Assembly: GCA_916700875.1 (NCBI GenBank)
Contig: CAKAKS010000067.1
Span: forward strand, 8,583,591-8,647,590
DNA: 64,000 nucleotides
Direction: 5' to 3'
Source: Sebastes aleutianus
Taxonomy: Eukaryota > Chordata > Actinopteri > Perciformes > Sebastidae
Each line of letters begins with the position of its first letter. The stretch's first letter is position 1. The notes under the pieces were generated by a model. The model made no database searches and was not told where the DNA came from. It saw only the letters and a list, made by a program, of their open reading frames with translations. Below, piece by piece: positions 40,801 to 48,328 of the stretch. The position numbers and the translations under genes were made by a program.

Positions 40801-42642
40801 TAAAGCCACTATATTCAGAGTAGCAGTATCAAAAAAGGTCCAGATTCAGAAAGGAATGGATGCCTCTACAAAGAAAAACCTGTGGCATCAGAATAATATT
40901 TAATATCACAATCATATTTTGACTCATAATGGCTTTAAAAAAAAAAAAAAGCTGTTTTTAAAATATTGCAATATACACTGATAATGTTTATTAATAAAGT
41001 CTATAAAGTCTATATATTTAAATTTTCTTTTCCTTTGAAATTTCTTATTTATATTTGATTGTACACTTGTTAAGTTTCCCTTTTTACCGACAATGTTTTG
41101 TTACTGGGGATGGTAGAAAGTGTTTGTTGTGTTCTTTCAAAATTAACAAAACGTTTTGTCAGTTTTATTCTTATTAAATCACATAATTTTATTCTTTACC
41201 TTTGTAGACCATAAGATGATGAACATAACCTTGAACTTGACGCAAAATTCGGCCGGGGGTCAGATCCAGGAGTGGTGGCTCGTCAAACAGACCGAGGTCG
41301 GCCCGATAGCGAAGAGCGAGGTCGTAGGCCTGGAGCTCTACGTATTCAGCGACCAAGTCAGCCCGCCCAGTCTGGGCTTTCTGGCTGGATATGGGTATGT
41401 GGTGATATGTGGTGATATGTGGTGATATGTGGTGATATGTGGTGATATGTGGTATCGTGGTGATTTAAAAAAACTAAAGAAACTCTGATACAGAACAGTC
41501 AAAAGAGTATCTGATGCTGTAGATTTTAACTCTTACTAATGATGCCTGACGAGGCCTCCTGTTTATTAGCAGTTTAGCAGATTAGCAGTTTGAGAGATGT
41601 ACCCTGTACTTGCAGCATCTCCTGTAGGTACAAATCTGGCTCACAGCCTTCGTATATGGAGGACGGAACCTGCCAAAATCAAAAATAAATGACTCGATAA
41701 ATAAATAACGATGCCATTAAATGAACCAAAATAATATTAAAAATAAATGTAGGCATTAATTAATTGATAAAAATGTAACATAAATTGATATTTCTGTTTT
41801 AATTTGCTTCTTTATTTATTTATCTTTATATTACTTCCCCCATCTATCTACACTTCTATTTAATTTACCCTTTTATTTATTCATTTTTATTCATTTTTAT
41901 TAACTTTTACATTTATTTATTTATTTATTTTTTAAATTAATTTATTATTTATTTTAGATTTATTTTTAAATGTATTTATTTATTATTAAATTGTATGTAT
42001 TTGTTTTTGCATTTATTTATTTATGCATGATTTCCCCTTTGCACATCCCCTTGTATATATTTCCCCAAACTTATTTATTGACGTATTCTTCTCTTTATAC
42101 ATTTCTTTAATAGAAAGTTAATAAAAATAAATAAAAGATTAGATAGATAGGGGAAGTAATACAAAGATAAATAAATAGCCAATTAAAACAGAAATATAAA
42201 TGTATGTCACATTTTATCATTTAATGGCATATTTAGTTATTTATTGAGTCATTTATTTATTTTTTAATTTTTAATTTTGGCAGGTTTCGTCCTCCCTATT
42301 CGTTTGCTATCTACTGGCTAGATAAGTAACATTTAAAGAAATCCAAATTCTATATGTTGTTTAATTTCCCTTCTCTCTCTCCTGTCTAGGATCATGGGCT
42401 TGTATGCCTCTGTGGTTCTCGTCATCGGCAAGTTCGTGCGCGAGTTCTTCAGCGGCATTTCCCACACCATCATGTTCGAGGAGCTGCCCAACGTGGACCG
42501 CATCCTCAAGCTGTGCACCGACATCTTCCTGGTCCGAGAGACGGGGGAGCTGGACCTGGAGGAGGACATGTACTCCAAACTCATCTTCCTCTACCGCTCT
42601 CCAGAGACCATGATCAAGTGGACCAGAGAGAAAACTCAGTGA
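1343..42642 (+). CDS. piezo2: Piezo2 mechanosensitive cation channel, C-terminal 35 exons (5' end outside window)
   Basis: Piezo2 forms a trimeric, stretch-gated cation channel of the plasma membrane used in touch and proprioception (known for the family). I placed 35 exons by GT-AG sites and frame continuity: 1343-1519, 1641-1763, 2168-2368, 2456-2660, 3605-3706, 3831-3996, 8148-8391, 8677-8794, 10688-10835, 11442-11531, 13697-13818, 14056-14124, 17156-17259, 19068-19166, 20136-20256, 20348-20419, 20693-20859, 20972-21165, 21665-21838, 22485-23141, 24963-25221, 25608-25790, 28054-28360, 29936-30068, 31955-32102, 32182-32393, 32787-32945, 33753-33900, 35280-35468, 35797-35889, 37199-37368, 39981-40094, 40555-40634, 41208-41394, 42390-42642. 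They total 5,988 nt, exactly 1,996 codons with the TGA stop. Human PIEZO2 is about 2,750 residues, so roughly the last 70% is here. Piezo2 rather than Piezo1 follows from closer sequence match and from the napg and rab12 neighbours. Exon numbers used below count from the window start. Confidence 0.96.
2690..2935. repeat. Degraded copy of the GGGCTGCAAC hAT-like element
   Basis: The stretch with cgattaatctaaaatt, tttagtttataaaatgtcaaaa and ttcttgttttgttcgacc resembles the better-preserved element at 51997-52355. Ends are too decayed to define. It lies in piezo2 intron 4. Confidence 0.5.
2985..3508. repeat. ATT-rich LINE-like tail plus GGTAACACTTTA inverted-repeat MITE
   Basis: An aaataaagtgtattatt tail followed by an (ATT)n tract (3117-3217) resembles a non-LTR retrotransposon 3' end. 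Next, 3219-3508 begins gggtaacactttacaataac and ends ggttattataaagtattacc, inverted repeats of each other. A related element starts at 60603. Confidence 0.5.
5156..5445. mobile_element. hAT-like MITE with 8-bp target duplication
   Basis: Starts tagggttgtcc and ends ggcagtccta, inverted. Flanks GCTAAAAC (5148-5155) and GCTAAAAG (5446-5453) match at 7 of 8 bases. The interior is rich in tagtcgacta-type palindromes. Confidence 0.7.
5447..5755 (+). repeat. Possible tRNA-derived SINE
   Basis: Contains ggtttgagtccc, close to an RNA polymerase III B box, preceded by gcagtggtgcaggctagtaac as a possible A-box region. It ends with an A-rich aaataaaggtaa tail. Alternative: chance similarity within a decayed repeat. 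Confidence 0.4.
6919..7416. mobile_element. TTAA-flanked element, family B copy 1
   Basis: TTAA at 6919-6922 and 7413-7416 flank inverted ends (tggtgcactgtgtaggat and cacactgttcct). Related copies are at 16338-16861 and 26569-27132. No transposase. A 104-codon minus-strand frame inside is not a gene. Confidence 0.65.
9112..10396. mobile_element. Fold-back element copy 1 with nested TTAA element
   Basis: The left end (gccccgagaggcaagtggg at 9119) and the right end (reverse complement of cctgcctctcagggcttccg, to 10396) are inverted. Further arm segments pair too: ggccacaagaggctgaag near 9927 with its complement near 10210. A second element, 9257-9805, flanked by TTAA (9253-9256, 9806-9809), with ends ccaatttgtgccca / tgggcacatatggg, sits in the left arm. 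It lies in piezo2 intron 8. Confidence 0.65.
10430..10635 (-). repeat. LINE 3'-end fragment with ATCC repeats
   Basis: (ATCC)n at 10433-10450 is followed by the familiar fish repeat containing agctgacattgggcg, gggtacaccctggacagg and tgtctttggactgtggg. I take it as the reverse orientation of an RTE-type LINE tail; subfamily uncertain. It ends about 50 bp before the piezo2 exon 9 acceptor. Confidence 0.55.
10688..17259 (+). CDS. piezo2: piezo2 exons 9-13: intracellular beam and acidic linker
   Basis: From the end of exon 9 through exon 11 the protein is a long charged helix (RGAELFQATIVKAVRARLEE, then ERKSVEQLKRQMERIKVRQQ), matching the beam that links the Piezo blade to the central pore (known from Piezo structures). 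Exon 12 (14056-14124) gives a basic stretch ending KKKQWWRPWVDHAS. Exon 13 (17156-17259) begins MVRSGDYYLFETDSEEE and ends KKSAFQ after an acidic run. Introns between these exons are large and hold hAT-like and fold-back repeats. The frame stays open across all junctions, so the assignment is firm. Confidence 0.93.
12432..12856. mobile_element. hAT-like element (TAGGGATGTCAC ends)
   Basis: Ends tagggatgtcac and gtgatatcccta are inverted; flanks CTAGTAGG and CTCGTGGG match at 6 of 8 bases. It lies in piezo2 intron 10 (11532-13696), the rest of which shows nothing recognisable. Confidence 0.6.
15136..16957. mobile_element. Fold-back element copy 2 containing a TTAA insertion
   Basis: Ends tacggaagccctgagaggca and its complement at 16938-16957. 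The right part (16165-16320, 16866-16957) matches copy 1 at 10138-10396, including the tgcacttcagcctcttgtgg segment. Its right arm is split by the element at 16338-16861. It lies in piezo2 intron 12. Confidence 0.65.
16334..16865. mobile_element. TTAA-flanked element, family B copy 2 (nested)
   Basis: TTAA at 16334-16337 and 16862-16865; ends aggaacagtttgtaac and cacactgtacct are inverted. It shares long internal stretches (gagccgtttatatctacata, gtcctcttcacggagtccgc) with 26569-27132. Confidence 0.7.
17456..18617. mobile_element. hAT-like element (CAGTGGTGGAAA), 8-bp duplication ACTGTATC
   Basis: ACTGTATC occurs at 17456-17463 and 18610-18617. The left end cagtggtggaaa and the right end tttccaccgcca are inverted. 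Internally, runs of acttaagtaaaagta typify this fish family. It fills most of piezo2 intron 13; 18618-19067 shows nothing recognised. Confidence 0.75.
19068..19166 (+). CDS. piezo2: piezo2 exon 14, likely alternative cassette (33 codons)
   Basis: A 99-nt open segment lies between a good acceptor (pyrimidine-rich, ending tctctctgtag) and the donor gtactc. It begins and ends in phase 0, so including or skipping it leaves the frame intact. It encodes a basic amphipathic segment (RAIGKFISAVLALPKSIIKL, then PKTILQYVVKAGK), inserted between SAFQ of exon 13 and FLYHAWITDP of exon 15. Piezo2 is known to undergo extensive cell-type-specific splicing in cytoplasmic segments, which fits this exon. That it is skipped in some tissues is inferred from phase and from canonical mammalian isoforms as I remember them, not shown by the DNA. 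Confidence 0.8.
20136..20859 (+). CDS. piezo2: piezo2 exons 15-17: basic cytoplasmic linker back into the blade
   Basis: Exon 15 (20136-20256) starts FLYHAWITDPKAALRARGKE and becomes strongly basic (RRRKSKKD). Exon 16 (20348-20419) is a small acidic exon, phase 1 at both ends and 72 nt long, so it is also frame-neutral. Exon 17 (20693-20859) returns to a well-conserved blade helix: DNIIKRVFNIIKFTWVLFQT, and later DISTVLRIERCMLTREVKK. The exon 16 acceptor is a tandem CAGCAG, so the exon may start at 20345 or 20348. Confidence 0.9.
21665..21838 (+). CDS. piezo2: piezo2 exon 19, likely alternative cassette (58 codons)
   Basis: This 174-nt exon has an acceptor ending catctctcag and a donor following gtgtccag. 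It starts and ends in phase 2. The upstream exon 18 (20972-21165) and this exon both end in the same split serine/arginine codon (AG), so skipping restores ..SIS-S-EATQC without a frame change. It encodes a polar Ser/Thr-rich segment with FSRQSTLEDLDG, KTSERARPKLVKM and SNSSMDSGSSFVS, and probably lies in the cytoplasm. Mammalian Piezo2 has isoforms with and without the equivalent segment (recalled, not checked). Confidence 0.85.
22135..22196. repeat. TG-repeat hairpin in piezo2 intron 19
   Basis: A (TG)n run followed by agctgctggc pairs with gccagcagct followed by (CA)n, leaving a loop of about 8 bases. The arms are about 25 bp and perfect apart from TG-number slippage. Confidence 0.8.
22485..23141 (+). 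CDS. piezo2: piezo2 exon 20: large acidic cytoplasmic loop exon
   Basis: At 657 nt this is the largest piezo2 exon here. It opens with the conserved EATQCVTLYSRQGTTDTIEE, runs through a very Glu/Asp-rich low-complexity region (about 22550-22900), then returns to conserved APPSYSKAVSF-like sequence (here VPPSYSKAVSFDRL) and ends DLTASELLLNK, matching the family. The acidic middle is longer than in human PIEZO2 as I recall it. Antisense open frames over this exon are by-products of its GAG/GAA-rich codons and are not listed. Confidence 0.92.
23682..24741. repeat. 21-bp minisatellite, about 50 copies, in piezo2 intron 20
   Basis: The unit is close to tttgtggtcgttttgcatctc, with C/T and G/A changes. 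Because 21 is a multiple of three, reading frames run through it on both strands: an LFVVVLH-like repeat and a QNDHKET-like repeat are typical. About 68 bp at 24096-24163 recurs at 24451-24518, a higher-order duplication. A 2-bp deletion near 24445 shifts frames. There are no start or splice signals to suggest coding. Confidence 0.9.
24963..33900 (+). CDS. piezo2: piezo2 exons 21-28: distal blade and anchor
   Basis: Exon 21 has MFYDEELDQSERFYQ and conserved helices including LWAMLSVPRPSKRYW. Exon 22 carries PYHPANIIGVEKKDGYVLYD and ends RSILK; its donor is the unusual GTTCCT. Exon 23 (28054-28360, 307 nt) is a variable Ser/Glu-rich loop beginning CHGLWDDDDTKDK. Exons 24-28 are highly conserved: IHPEYSAVTDVYVLMFLADT, KHSAADITSSLSEDQVPGPF, YQIRCGYPTRVLGNFLTKS, then FRLVPFLTELRAVMDWVWTD leading into WICVEDIYAHIFILKCWRES, which corresponds to the anchor region near the pore. 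All split codons rejoin correctly. Confidence 0.94.
26565..27136. mobile_element. TTAA-flanked element, family B copy 3
   Basis: TTAA at 26565-26568 and 27133-27136; ends aggaccagtgtgcaaaatt and cacactgtacct. A tandem duplication of about 75 bp (ctattatggtaaggatggcc at 26916 and again near 26991) distinguishes this copy. It lies in piezo2 intron 22. Confidence 0.7.
27341..27585. repeat. ATTACACGGC repeat, copy 1
   Basis: Shares cattacacggct, tctgttatttctt, ctctggcggaccgttt-like and gtttatttcacaacaatgac with 36452-36795. It is a dispersed family without coding sequence. Confidence 0.6.
28389..29640. mobile_element. hAT-like CTGGTTCCCAACC element, interrupted by a GGGCTGTCAA element
   Basis: Inverted ends ctggttcccaacct and aggttgggaaccag. 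Copies at 34069-34630 and 45597-46710 lack the inner segment 28726-29455, which is copy 2 of the element seen at 579-1229. It lies in piezo2 intron 23. Confidence 0.7.
30685..31783. mobile_element. TTAA-flanked AAGCTGCAG element, copy 1
   Basis: TTAA at 30685-30688 and 31780-31783; ends agctgcagttggtaac and ggaccagcatactgcact are roughly inverted. The family is shared with 45869-46485 (gagcaaatatga, cactatatcctgac). It lies in piezo2 intron 24. Confidence 0.6.
33000..33290. repeat. Truncated GGGCTGTCAA hAT-like copy
   Basis: Matches the interior of the family (ggggagactcgtgggtaccc, gaaaatggccatgccagttt) but lacks both ends. It lies in piezo2 intron 27. Confidence 0.65.
34061..34638. mobile_element. 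hAT-like CAGTGGTTCCCAACC element, copy 2
   Basis: Flanks TATTAGTT (34061-34068) and TATTAGAT (34631-34638) match at 7 of 8 bases. Ends agtagttcccaacc and gttgggaaccagtg. An internal AT dinucleotide tract occupies 34469-34532. Confidence 0.75.
35280..35468 (+). CDS. piezo2: piezo2 exon 29: pore outer helix
   Basis: The exon encodes a basic linker (RYPQPRGQKKKRVVK) followed by YGMGGMIIALLICIVWFPLL and FMSLVKSVAGVVNKPLD. The hydrophobic run matches the outer helix that precedes the extracellular cap in Piezo channels. It is 63 codons, phase 0 at both ends. Confidence 0.94.
35797..41394 (+). CDS. piezo2: piezo2 exons 30-34: extracellular cap domain
   Basis: Five exons (35797-35889, 37199-37368, 39981-40094, 40555-40634, 41208-41394) encode the cap (C-terminal extracellular) domain, where residues such as PIFTMSAQQKQLQDVTEEQY, SSNSLWTISPPSRKNL and SPPSLGFLAGYG identify the family. 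Candidate N-glycosylation sequons are visible: RNIT at the start of exon 32, and MNIT and LNLT in exon 34. The middle of the cap diverges more from mammals than the flanking helices do, as is usual for this domain. The exon 34 donor is embedded at the edge of a 10-bp tandem repeat. Confidence 0.92.
36452..36795. repeat. ATTACACGGC repeat, copy 2
   Basis: Same family as 27341-27585. Contains an internal inverted pair, ttgtgaaataaacccc and ggggtttatttcacaa (about 36681 and 36754), able to form a stem. Confidence 0.6.
38322..39280. mobile_element. GGGCTGTCAA hAT-like copy 3, interrupted
   Basis: Left part (attaatcgattaaaatattt) and right part (38646 onward) are one copy of the family, split by the insertion at 38410-38637. 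Terminal bases are degraded. It lies in piezo2 intron 31. Confidence 0.65.
38402..38645. mobile_element. Nested hAT-like insertion with perfect 8-bp duplication
   Basis: AATCACAC occurs at 38402-38409 and 38638-38645. The 228-bp insert starts tagggatgctc and ends tcccagta; the ends are only partly inverted, suggesting one eroded end. Inside are aaccgatat and cgttaaccg-like repeats. Confidence 0.75.
39540..39872 (+). pseudogene. 5'-truncated LINE remnant (ORF2 C-terminus and tail)
   Basis: One frame reads HKKSFIPYTIQALNSE then stop (ending about 39643), typical of the C-terminus of fish LINE reverse-transcriptase proteins. About 225 bp later comes caataaagtcaatctaatct, a LINE tail. It is heavily truncated and non-functional, in piezo2 intron 31. 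LINE clade not determined. Confidence 0.6.
40269..40355 (+). repeat. Short LINE/SINE tail (AATAAAATGTATTATTAT)
   Basis: Segment with tgtccttgggtgtcgtgaaa and caaataaaatgtattatt, a common fish non-LTR 3' tail. Only the last part is present. Confidence 0.5.
41395..41450. repeat. 10-bp tandem repeat abutting piezo2 exon 34 donor
   Basis: Five perfect copies of ggtgatatgt (41401-41450) start six bases after the exon 34 / intron boundary (donor gtatgt at 41395). Confidence 0.95.
41656..42298. mobile_element. AT-rich inverted-repeat element, copy 1
   Basis: Left end ggaggacggaacctgccaaa pairs with right end ttggcaggtttcgtcctcc; inner segments (gactcgataaataaataa / ttatttattgagtc) pair too. It is dominated by TTTA/TAAA repeats. 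It lies in piezo2 intron 34; the related copy at 55010-56270 carries an insertion. Confidence 0.65.
42390..42642 (+). CDS. piezo2: piezo2 exon 35: pore inner helix, C-terminal domain and stop
   Basis: The terminal exon encodes IMGLYASVVLVIGKFVREFF (inner helix lining the pore), then SGISHTIMFEELPNVDRILK and the cytoplasmic C-terminal domain ending SPETMIKWTREKTQ before TGA at 42640-42642. The paired glutamates in FEELPNVDR correspond to acidic residues that affect ion selectivity and conductance in Piezo1 (family knowledge). This is the most conserved part of the protein in the window. Confidence 0.96.
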
Positions 42643-44130
42643 AACTCAGCGTTAACTAATGAAGGTCTGACATTTTCAGACAGGAGCCGCTCATTTGGGA
42701 AGTGGTCGCTCTGACGGTGTGAGCAGCCAATTCAGGTCAGCTGAGGACCAACCCTGTCTGATAGCAGCGAGACAGTGTTAGCTCCACACTAAAACACTTG
42801 AGTTATAAACTTTTATACTATTCACTGATGGAAAAACAACAGTCATATTATTAACAATTGAGGACAGATTTGCCGGTGCTGTATTTATCTCGCGAAACCT
42901 GGCTCAGTTTGGCATCCAGTGGATAAAATAAGCAGCTGGTGTCCAGTTTGGGACGGAGGAATCTTTTAGGACAATTTTCTTAAGTTATTAAAAGTCTTAT
43001 CCCTAACAAAAAGGTAGGTTTTTAAACACAATTGCCCTCATCGCTCTTCACGCCTGCCTCTAACATTTTCACAGTTTGCATGGCAGGCGGAGAGAAACTG
43101 GCTGCAGCATTAATCTTTAAGGGCTTCCCACCAACAAATAAGTGCACAATAATGACCACATGAGCACAATCTCATATTTTCTCCCAACCGGAACGCTTCG
43201 ACTGTGGGACTGTGCAATATTGAGCTCTTGTTCCTCCACGTTTTTGAAGGATGTGGACCAAGAGAAAAGACCGGTTCTAGCTAAGAAACATGAACATAAA
43301 GACCACCCTTTTTTTTTTTTTTTTAAAGGTCAGAAGCCACATGGGAGCCTCCTGAGAGACACAACGCAGAAAACATTATCAGACAATCTTTACTTGCCTT
43401 ATTTTGTTTGTATGAGAAGAACTCTTGTCAACTACATATCTTTCTCAGGAAGAGCTGTTTTCACAGATATTCATTGTATGAGTTATATGTTATAATATGT
43501 AGGCTTTGATGGATCTAAAAGAATATGAGATTGTAGAAAAAGATGAGAGCTATTTAAATGGCATGAAATTTAATGTGGATATTGTTCAAATGGACTGATA
43601 CAGAGTATGTTTACTGCACAGGAAAGACTATTAAGAAAGTACATTCAGCGCTGTGGACTGTTTTCCTCACAGAGATTAATTGCCAATCATCAATGTTCTG
43701 AATCATCTACAGGTTGGCTGCAGTCGAGACCAGCAGAGGGCTGTTTCTGAATCAGGGTAACGTGCATTCGGTGGTGGATTCTTGCACATCACTAGTGAAC
43801 CTCTCGCTGTTTTTAACATTCACACTCATGAACACTGTGGTGCGTCGTGTGCATTCAGTCATCAAAGAAGAAACGAGCGGACACAAAAAAAGATTCCTCA
43901 CATGAAGGGCTGAAACACAAAGCCCTATGGTCCAAACTATGCATTAGAGGACATTGTAGCATGATAGAAAAACTTCAATATTGCCATGACTAATTTTCAT
44001 TACATGTACATACAACTTTAAGGGGGACAGGTCACGGTGGAATGAAATGTTAAATTGTACCTGTATGTTTAAGACAATGTGGTATGATAGAAGGTCCAGA
44101 GATCTGCAAATAAAACATCTGGAAAGGTGT
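42643..44130 (+). other. piezo2: Probable piezo2 3' UTR with poly(A) signal
   Basis: After the TGA no conserved coding sequence follows. AATAAA at 44109-44114 is the best plausible polyadenylation signal before the transposon cluster that begins near 44310, giving a 3' UTR of about 1.5 kb. The boundary is an inference; RNA data would be needed to fix it. The sequence itself is mostly unique, with a T-run near 43310. Confidence 0.45.
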
Positions 44131-44309
44131 TGAGTTTTGCATTCAGCTGCTGTTTGCTTGTGGGGAAGGACTGAGAGTGAGCAGGAGGAGAATCTGTGTG
44201 TTTCAACAGGATGTTAATGGAAAACAGCTGCAGCTGACTGAACCTGAGACCCTCTGGTTTGAAGATGGCCACCACCAAGGACCAAACCTGCTGCATCAAC
44301 CCTGTTTTG

Positions 44310-45396
44310 TTAAAGGTTCTCTATGCGATATTCAGAGCATTAATATAGCAGCAAACAACTATTTGCTATGTAAAGATATAGAGGAGTAATTTCTACTCTC
44401 TCCCTCTCTGTGTGTTGTAATGAGAGCTTCTCTGTTCTTTGTTTTGGTAGCCGGTCCGGCAGCATGTGCATGTGATTCCCTCCCTTTGAAACTGTTGGCC
44501 CTCCCAACTGTTCTTCCCCTCCCTCCGCCCTGGTAAGTGTGAGTTAACCCCCATTAAAAGGACTATTTGTAACTTTCAGAAATGCTTGTTAACAGCGACA
44601 CCTGTGGCCGTTAAGTCAACGAAAGTCAGCGTCGGGGTCGCGCTTGCTCGTTCTAAATAGACATGAACGAACATCGCTCAAAACAGTGAGGCGACACGCG
44701 TCAGCTAAAACCACAATATCACTCTATATTTCAGCTGCTTGGCAGTAATGTTAGCTGACCAGACGAAGCTCTCTCTATGAATCAATGCTGATCATAGTGT
44801 TGGCTTTTCCTGCCTCAGCCTCCGGGGCTGAAGCAGGAAAAGAAACGTTATCGTCTCCCGACTGCGGCCGGATTGAACAAGGAGACACCGGCACCCGGTC
44901 GGAGACGATAACGTTTCTTGCTGCGGAGCCCCGTCACTTCACAAGACACGGAAAACCTCTGTTGGTCTGGAGGAGCTGCAGCATTTATTTCTGCACAAGT
45001 GTCCACTGTACATTTACTAGATATTCTCAGAGCTAAACTAACTCTTCTGCAGTGTGTAGTGTGTGCGCATGAACGTCAGGTGGAGCGAGAACGCGCGCAG
45101 TGTGTGAGTGAAGACAAGTAGGCAGAGGAGCGGTCTGAACAGCGTAGCCACATGCGAGCGCGCATATGCGAGCGCGCATGGGACACCGACCCGGTAGATT
45201 TATACCTGTAAAAAGTTACAAACAGTCCCTTTAACACTGTTAGATCTGTCAGCATTGTTACCATTGTTAGCACTGCTAGCCGCCGCCATTTCGGCTCAGC
45301 CCCCTCCATGTTTGCTTGTGACGTCACAGAGGTGAGAGCCGTGTGCAGGCAATCCCAGCCCAGAATTTCTCTGAATTTCATTTATAGCTCCTTTAA
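44310..45396. mobile_element. TTAA-flanked element, family C, containing a family A element
   Basis: TTAA at 44310-44313 and 45393-45396; ends aggttctctatgcgatatt and gaatttcatttatagctcct are approximately inverted. It encloses 44558-45230. Confidence 0.55.
44554..45234. mobile_element. TTAA-flanked element, family A copy 1
   Basis: TTAA at 44554-44557 and 45231-45234; inverted ends aggactatttgtaactttc and gttacaaacagtccct. Opposite orientation to the copies at 48893 and 55054. No transposase; piggyBac-like by target site only. Confidence 0.75.
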
Positions 45397-45588
45397 CTTA
45401 CTTACTTTACTACTTTACTATACTTTATTTTTATTTTAACATAATTTTCTCTCTTATTTGTTTGCTATCATTTTTTGAATGCATTATATAACAATAATGG
45501 CATGTAAGTATTTAAGAGAGTGTAGGATGAGTTGCATTGACAGGACAATTACAGGACTTCACGTTTTTATAAATTTGGGCTTTAGGAA

Positions 45589-46718
45589 CATTAGTGCAGT
45601 GGTTCACAACCTTTCTCCGTAAAGGAACCCCTTTTCTACCATTGAGAAAACTGAGAACCCCCGACTATGTGACATATTTTATGTATATTTTATATTATAT
45701 TCAATGCATAACAATAACAGTACAGAACAACTGAGAAACTGTACAATTAACCCACGCAATAACTGCAGGAAGTATGTGTAAAACGAGCAATTTGGATGAA
45801 TTTTTAGCAGATTACTTCCTGTGAATATTACATCAGAGAGGAGTTTTCCTGTTATCACACATACTTAAAGCTGCAGCGGGTAGAACTGGAGCAAATATGA
45901 TTTTTTTTTTAAATATATTTTTATAAAACGGCCACTATATCCTGACCGTAGTGCATGAGACAGGTAATCTGAGAAAAAAATCATGTGCCTCTGTGTCCTC
46001 CGGTGTCCTCCTGTGCTCCTAATGGCATCTGCAAGATTTCACAGACCAGAAGAAAACAACCAATCAAAGCCGAGCTGGAGCCTGCCGTCTCTGAGCAGCT
46101 GTCAATCACTCGCGAACGCCGATCAAACGGTCAAACTAGGCAGCGCTGATCAAATATGAATCAATATTCTGTTACTGTAATGCCTATTTCTTGCCTCGAA
46201 TGTTTTCAGAAACATCGTGTAGTGTGCTGTTTAGCTGTAAAATAAGAAAGTTTGTGACAGCCAATAGGAAAGTTTGTGACAGCCAATAGGAACACTCTCT
46301 CTGAAATGACCTGTGATTGGCCAAAGTCTCCCGTCACGGGCTTGATTTTTTTAAAGCCTGAAAACAGAGCCATGAGGAGGTGCAGAAGTCTAGTTTTCTC
46401 TCAGAACACTTGAATTACAATATGCTGAAAGGTTATTATAGAATCTTTGCCCAATGATGCCAAAAACATTCTGCCTACTGAAGCTGTAATAGGCTTCTTT
46501 TTTGACAAATTGAGTGTTTTCTTCCCCTGACGCTTGGCCATTGTTCCGTTAGCTCTTTTCTAATGCAGGACGAGGCTGTTTAGCAGAGAGGGAAGCCTCG
46601 TTGAATATAACTTGTGTTCATGTCTTCACCGTAACCTTATCCTGTTTATATCTTAAATACTAATCCTAAATATAACAATTTCATTTACTGTACCAGAACC
46701 GGAACCAGTGCCTTAGTG
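45589..46718. mobile_element. hAT-like CAGTGGTTC element copy 3, with nested AAGCTGCAG element
   Basis: Flanks CATTAGTG (45589-45596) and CCTTAGTG (46711-46718) match at 7 of 8. Inside, 45869-46485 is a second copy of the 30685 family, beginning after TTAA (45865-45868). A 22-bp tandem repeat with gaaagtttgtgacagccaat lies near 46246-46290. Confidence 0.7.
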
Positions 46719-47279
46719 CATGTTTTTGCTCCATCTCGTTAAGCTCCTGTACTTTTTAAATCCATATTCTATTGAAGGAAACAGATTTTTCCCACTCTCC
46801 TCAGGGCCTTCTAGAAAGGACGCCTCAACTCTATTTTATCACTATAAACCATTATAAAGTGGTGACCTGCTACTGTACAATGTCAGCTCACACATTGCCT
46901 GATCTAATGAAGTCTTTCGTAAATACTGTACACATGACTTTAAGCTATCTATTGGGTTAATAACCCACACAAGGAACAGTTATTATTTTCACCAACAATG
47001 ACGTTTATGTACACTCAAGCCCAGTTTTGATCTTGCTAATGCACAGATGCATCGCGGATAATGAGAGGGCATCACAAAAGAAGCATGAATTTGTGTGTGC
47101 ATTCAATATTGCTTAACAGGGAAAGAGCATTAGCCTCATCACAGATAAATAGGTCCATAGGGAAGCTACACAGTCATTTCATGTCTGTCAGAGGCCATTC
47201 TGGTGCAGACGTCTGCAGCCGCCGTTAGTCTGGAAAATCTCTCCGCTAACTCGTTTAAGGAAATGCACAGAGACCATAA

Positions 47280-48328
47280 ACTGCCACACAATGGAAATGT
47301 TTATTGATGCATGTGCAAAGTTTTGGAGATAGAAGTGGGCAACAACAGCACAAATAAAAAATGTAAACAATCCCTTTATCACCTTTTTAGTTATGTGGTA
47401 TCAGAATAATTCTAATTGGCATGTAAATGATTTTGTCCCCAATAAACTTCTCACATTTACAGGATGAGCGATAAGCTAAATCACAAATTCAGCATCAAAG
47501 AGGAAATCAGTGGGGAAAAATGCAGTGAATGCATGGTCCCTTTTTCATGTTTAGTTGCTTTAATTGGATGATTGTACTGTGGAAATTGGAAATAAAGACC
47601 ATGACTATTTTTTTTTGTTTAAGGTGAAGAACACACACACCTTAAAAACAGTCCACAATTGGCTACAAGCTGCTCCATCAGGAATTGTACTGTTGTTAAA
47701 TTTCTTGAACAACTTGAATAAGCGCTGATGCTGAAGTGTCAATATTGTCAAGCCTTGATATTCACAAATTCATAGCTTTGATTTTGATTTACCATTACGT
47801 TATTTCAAACATGCATTAACAAAGTGATTGCATATTGTTCCAGTAGTATTTTCAACAGGCTGCAGCCATGAATACTGAATAATTTAACTCTGTACAAATA
47901 AACACCTATACACTGATCATTAGACATATTTAGAGTATTTCTGATTTTAATATACTTATAATAGCAATCTTAAGACTCTACTCGCAAACAATAAGCGCAA
48001 AGTTTACAGCGTCACAGAGACAAGAAATAATTGGACATTTACATACAACAGGCTTTCATACATTATTGAATATTGAAGATTTTTCATTACACTGAGGCTC
48101 CACCAAAAATAAAAAAACACAAATTAAAAAGGCTGCTTAAACTCGGGTCGACTCTTCTGCAACACCGACTGTAACTGTTGTTGGTTTTTTTAATTTAAAT
48201 TTTTTCTTATTTCTTGCACAATAAAGATTAAACAGCCACACATCTGGAGCTGAAAGGGTTTTGTTGAGGTTTTTAACTCGTACACAGAGGGTGTAGTGGT
48301 GGAGCAGCAGATGCTAACAGGCTGAAGG
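47280..48328 (-). other. napg: Probable napg 3' UTR
   Basis: Downstream of the napg stop on the minus strand is about 1 kb of largely unique sequence. A minus-strand AATAAA (TTTATT at 47300-47305 on the plus strand) is a plausible poly(A) signal. The end point is inferred only from this signal. Confidence 0.4.

Noticed and set aside
1343..42642. piezo1 as the identity of the channel gene
   Set aside because: Exon sequences follow Piezo2 more closely (for example the TLYSRQGTTDTIEE and VPPSYSKAVSF segments) and the napg/rab12 neighbours are those of PIEZO2.
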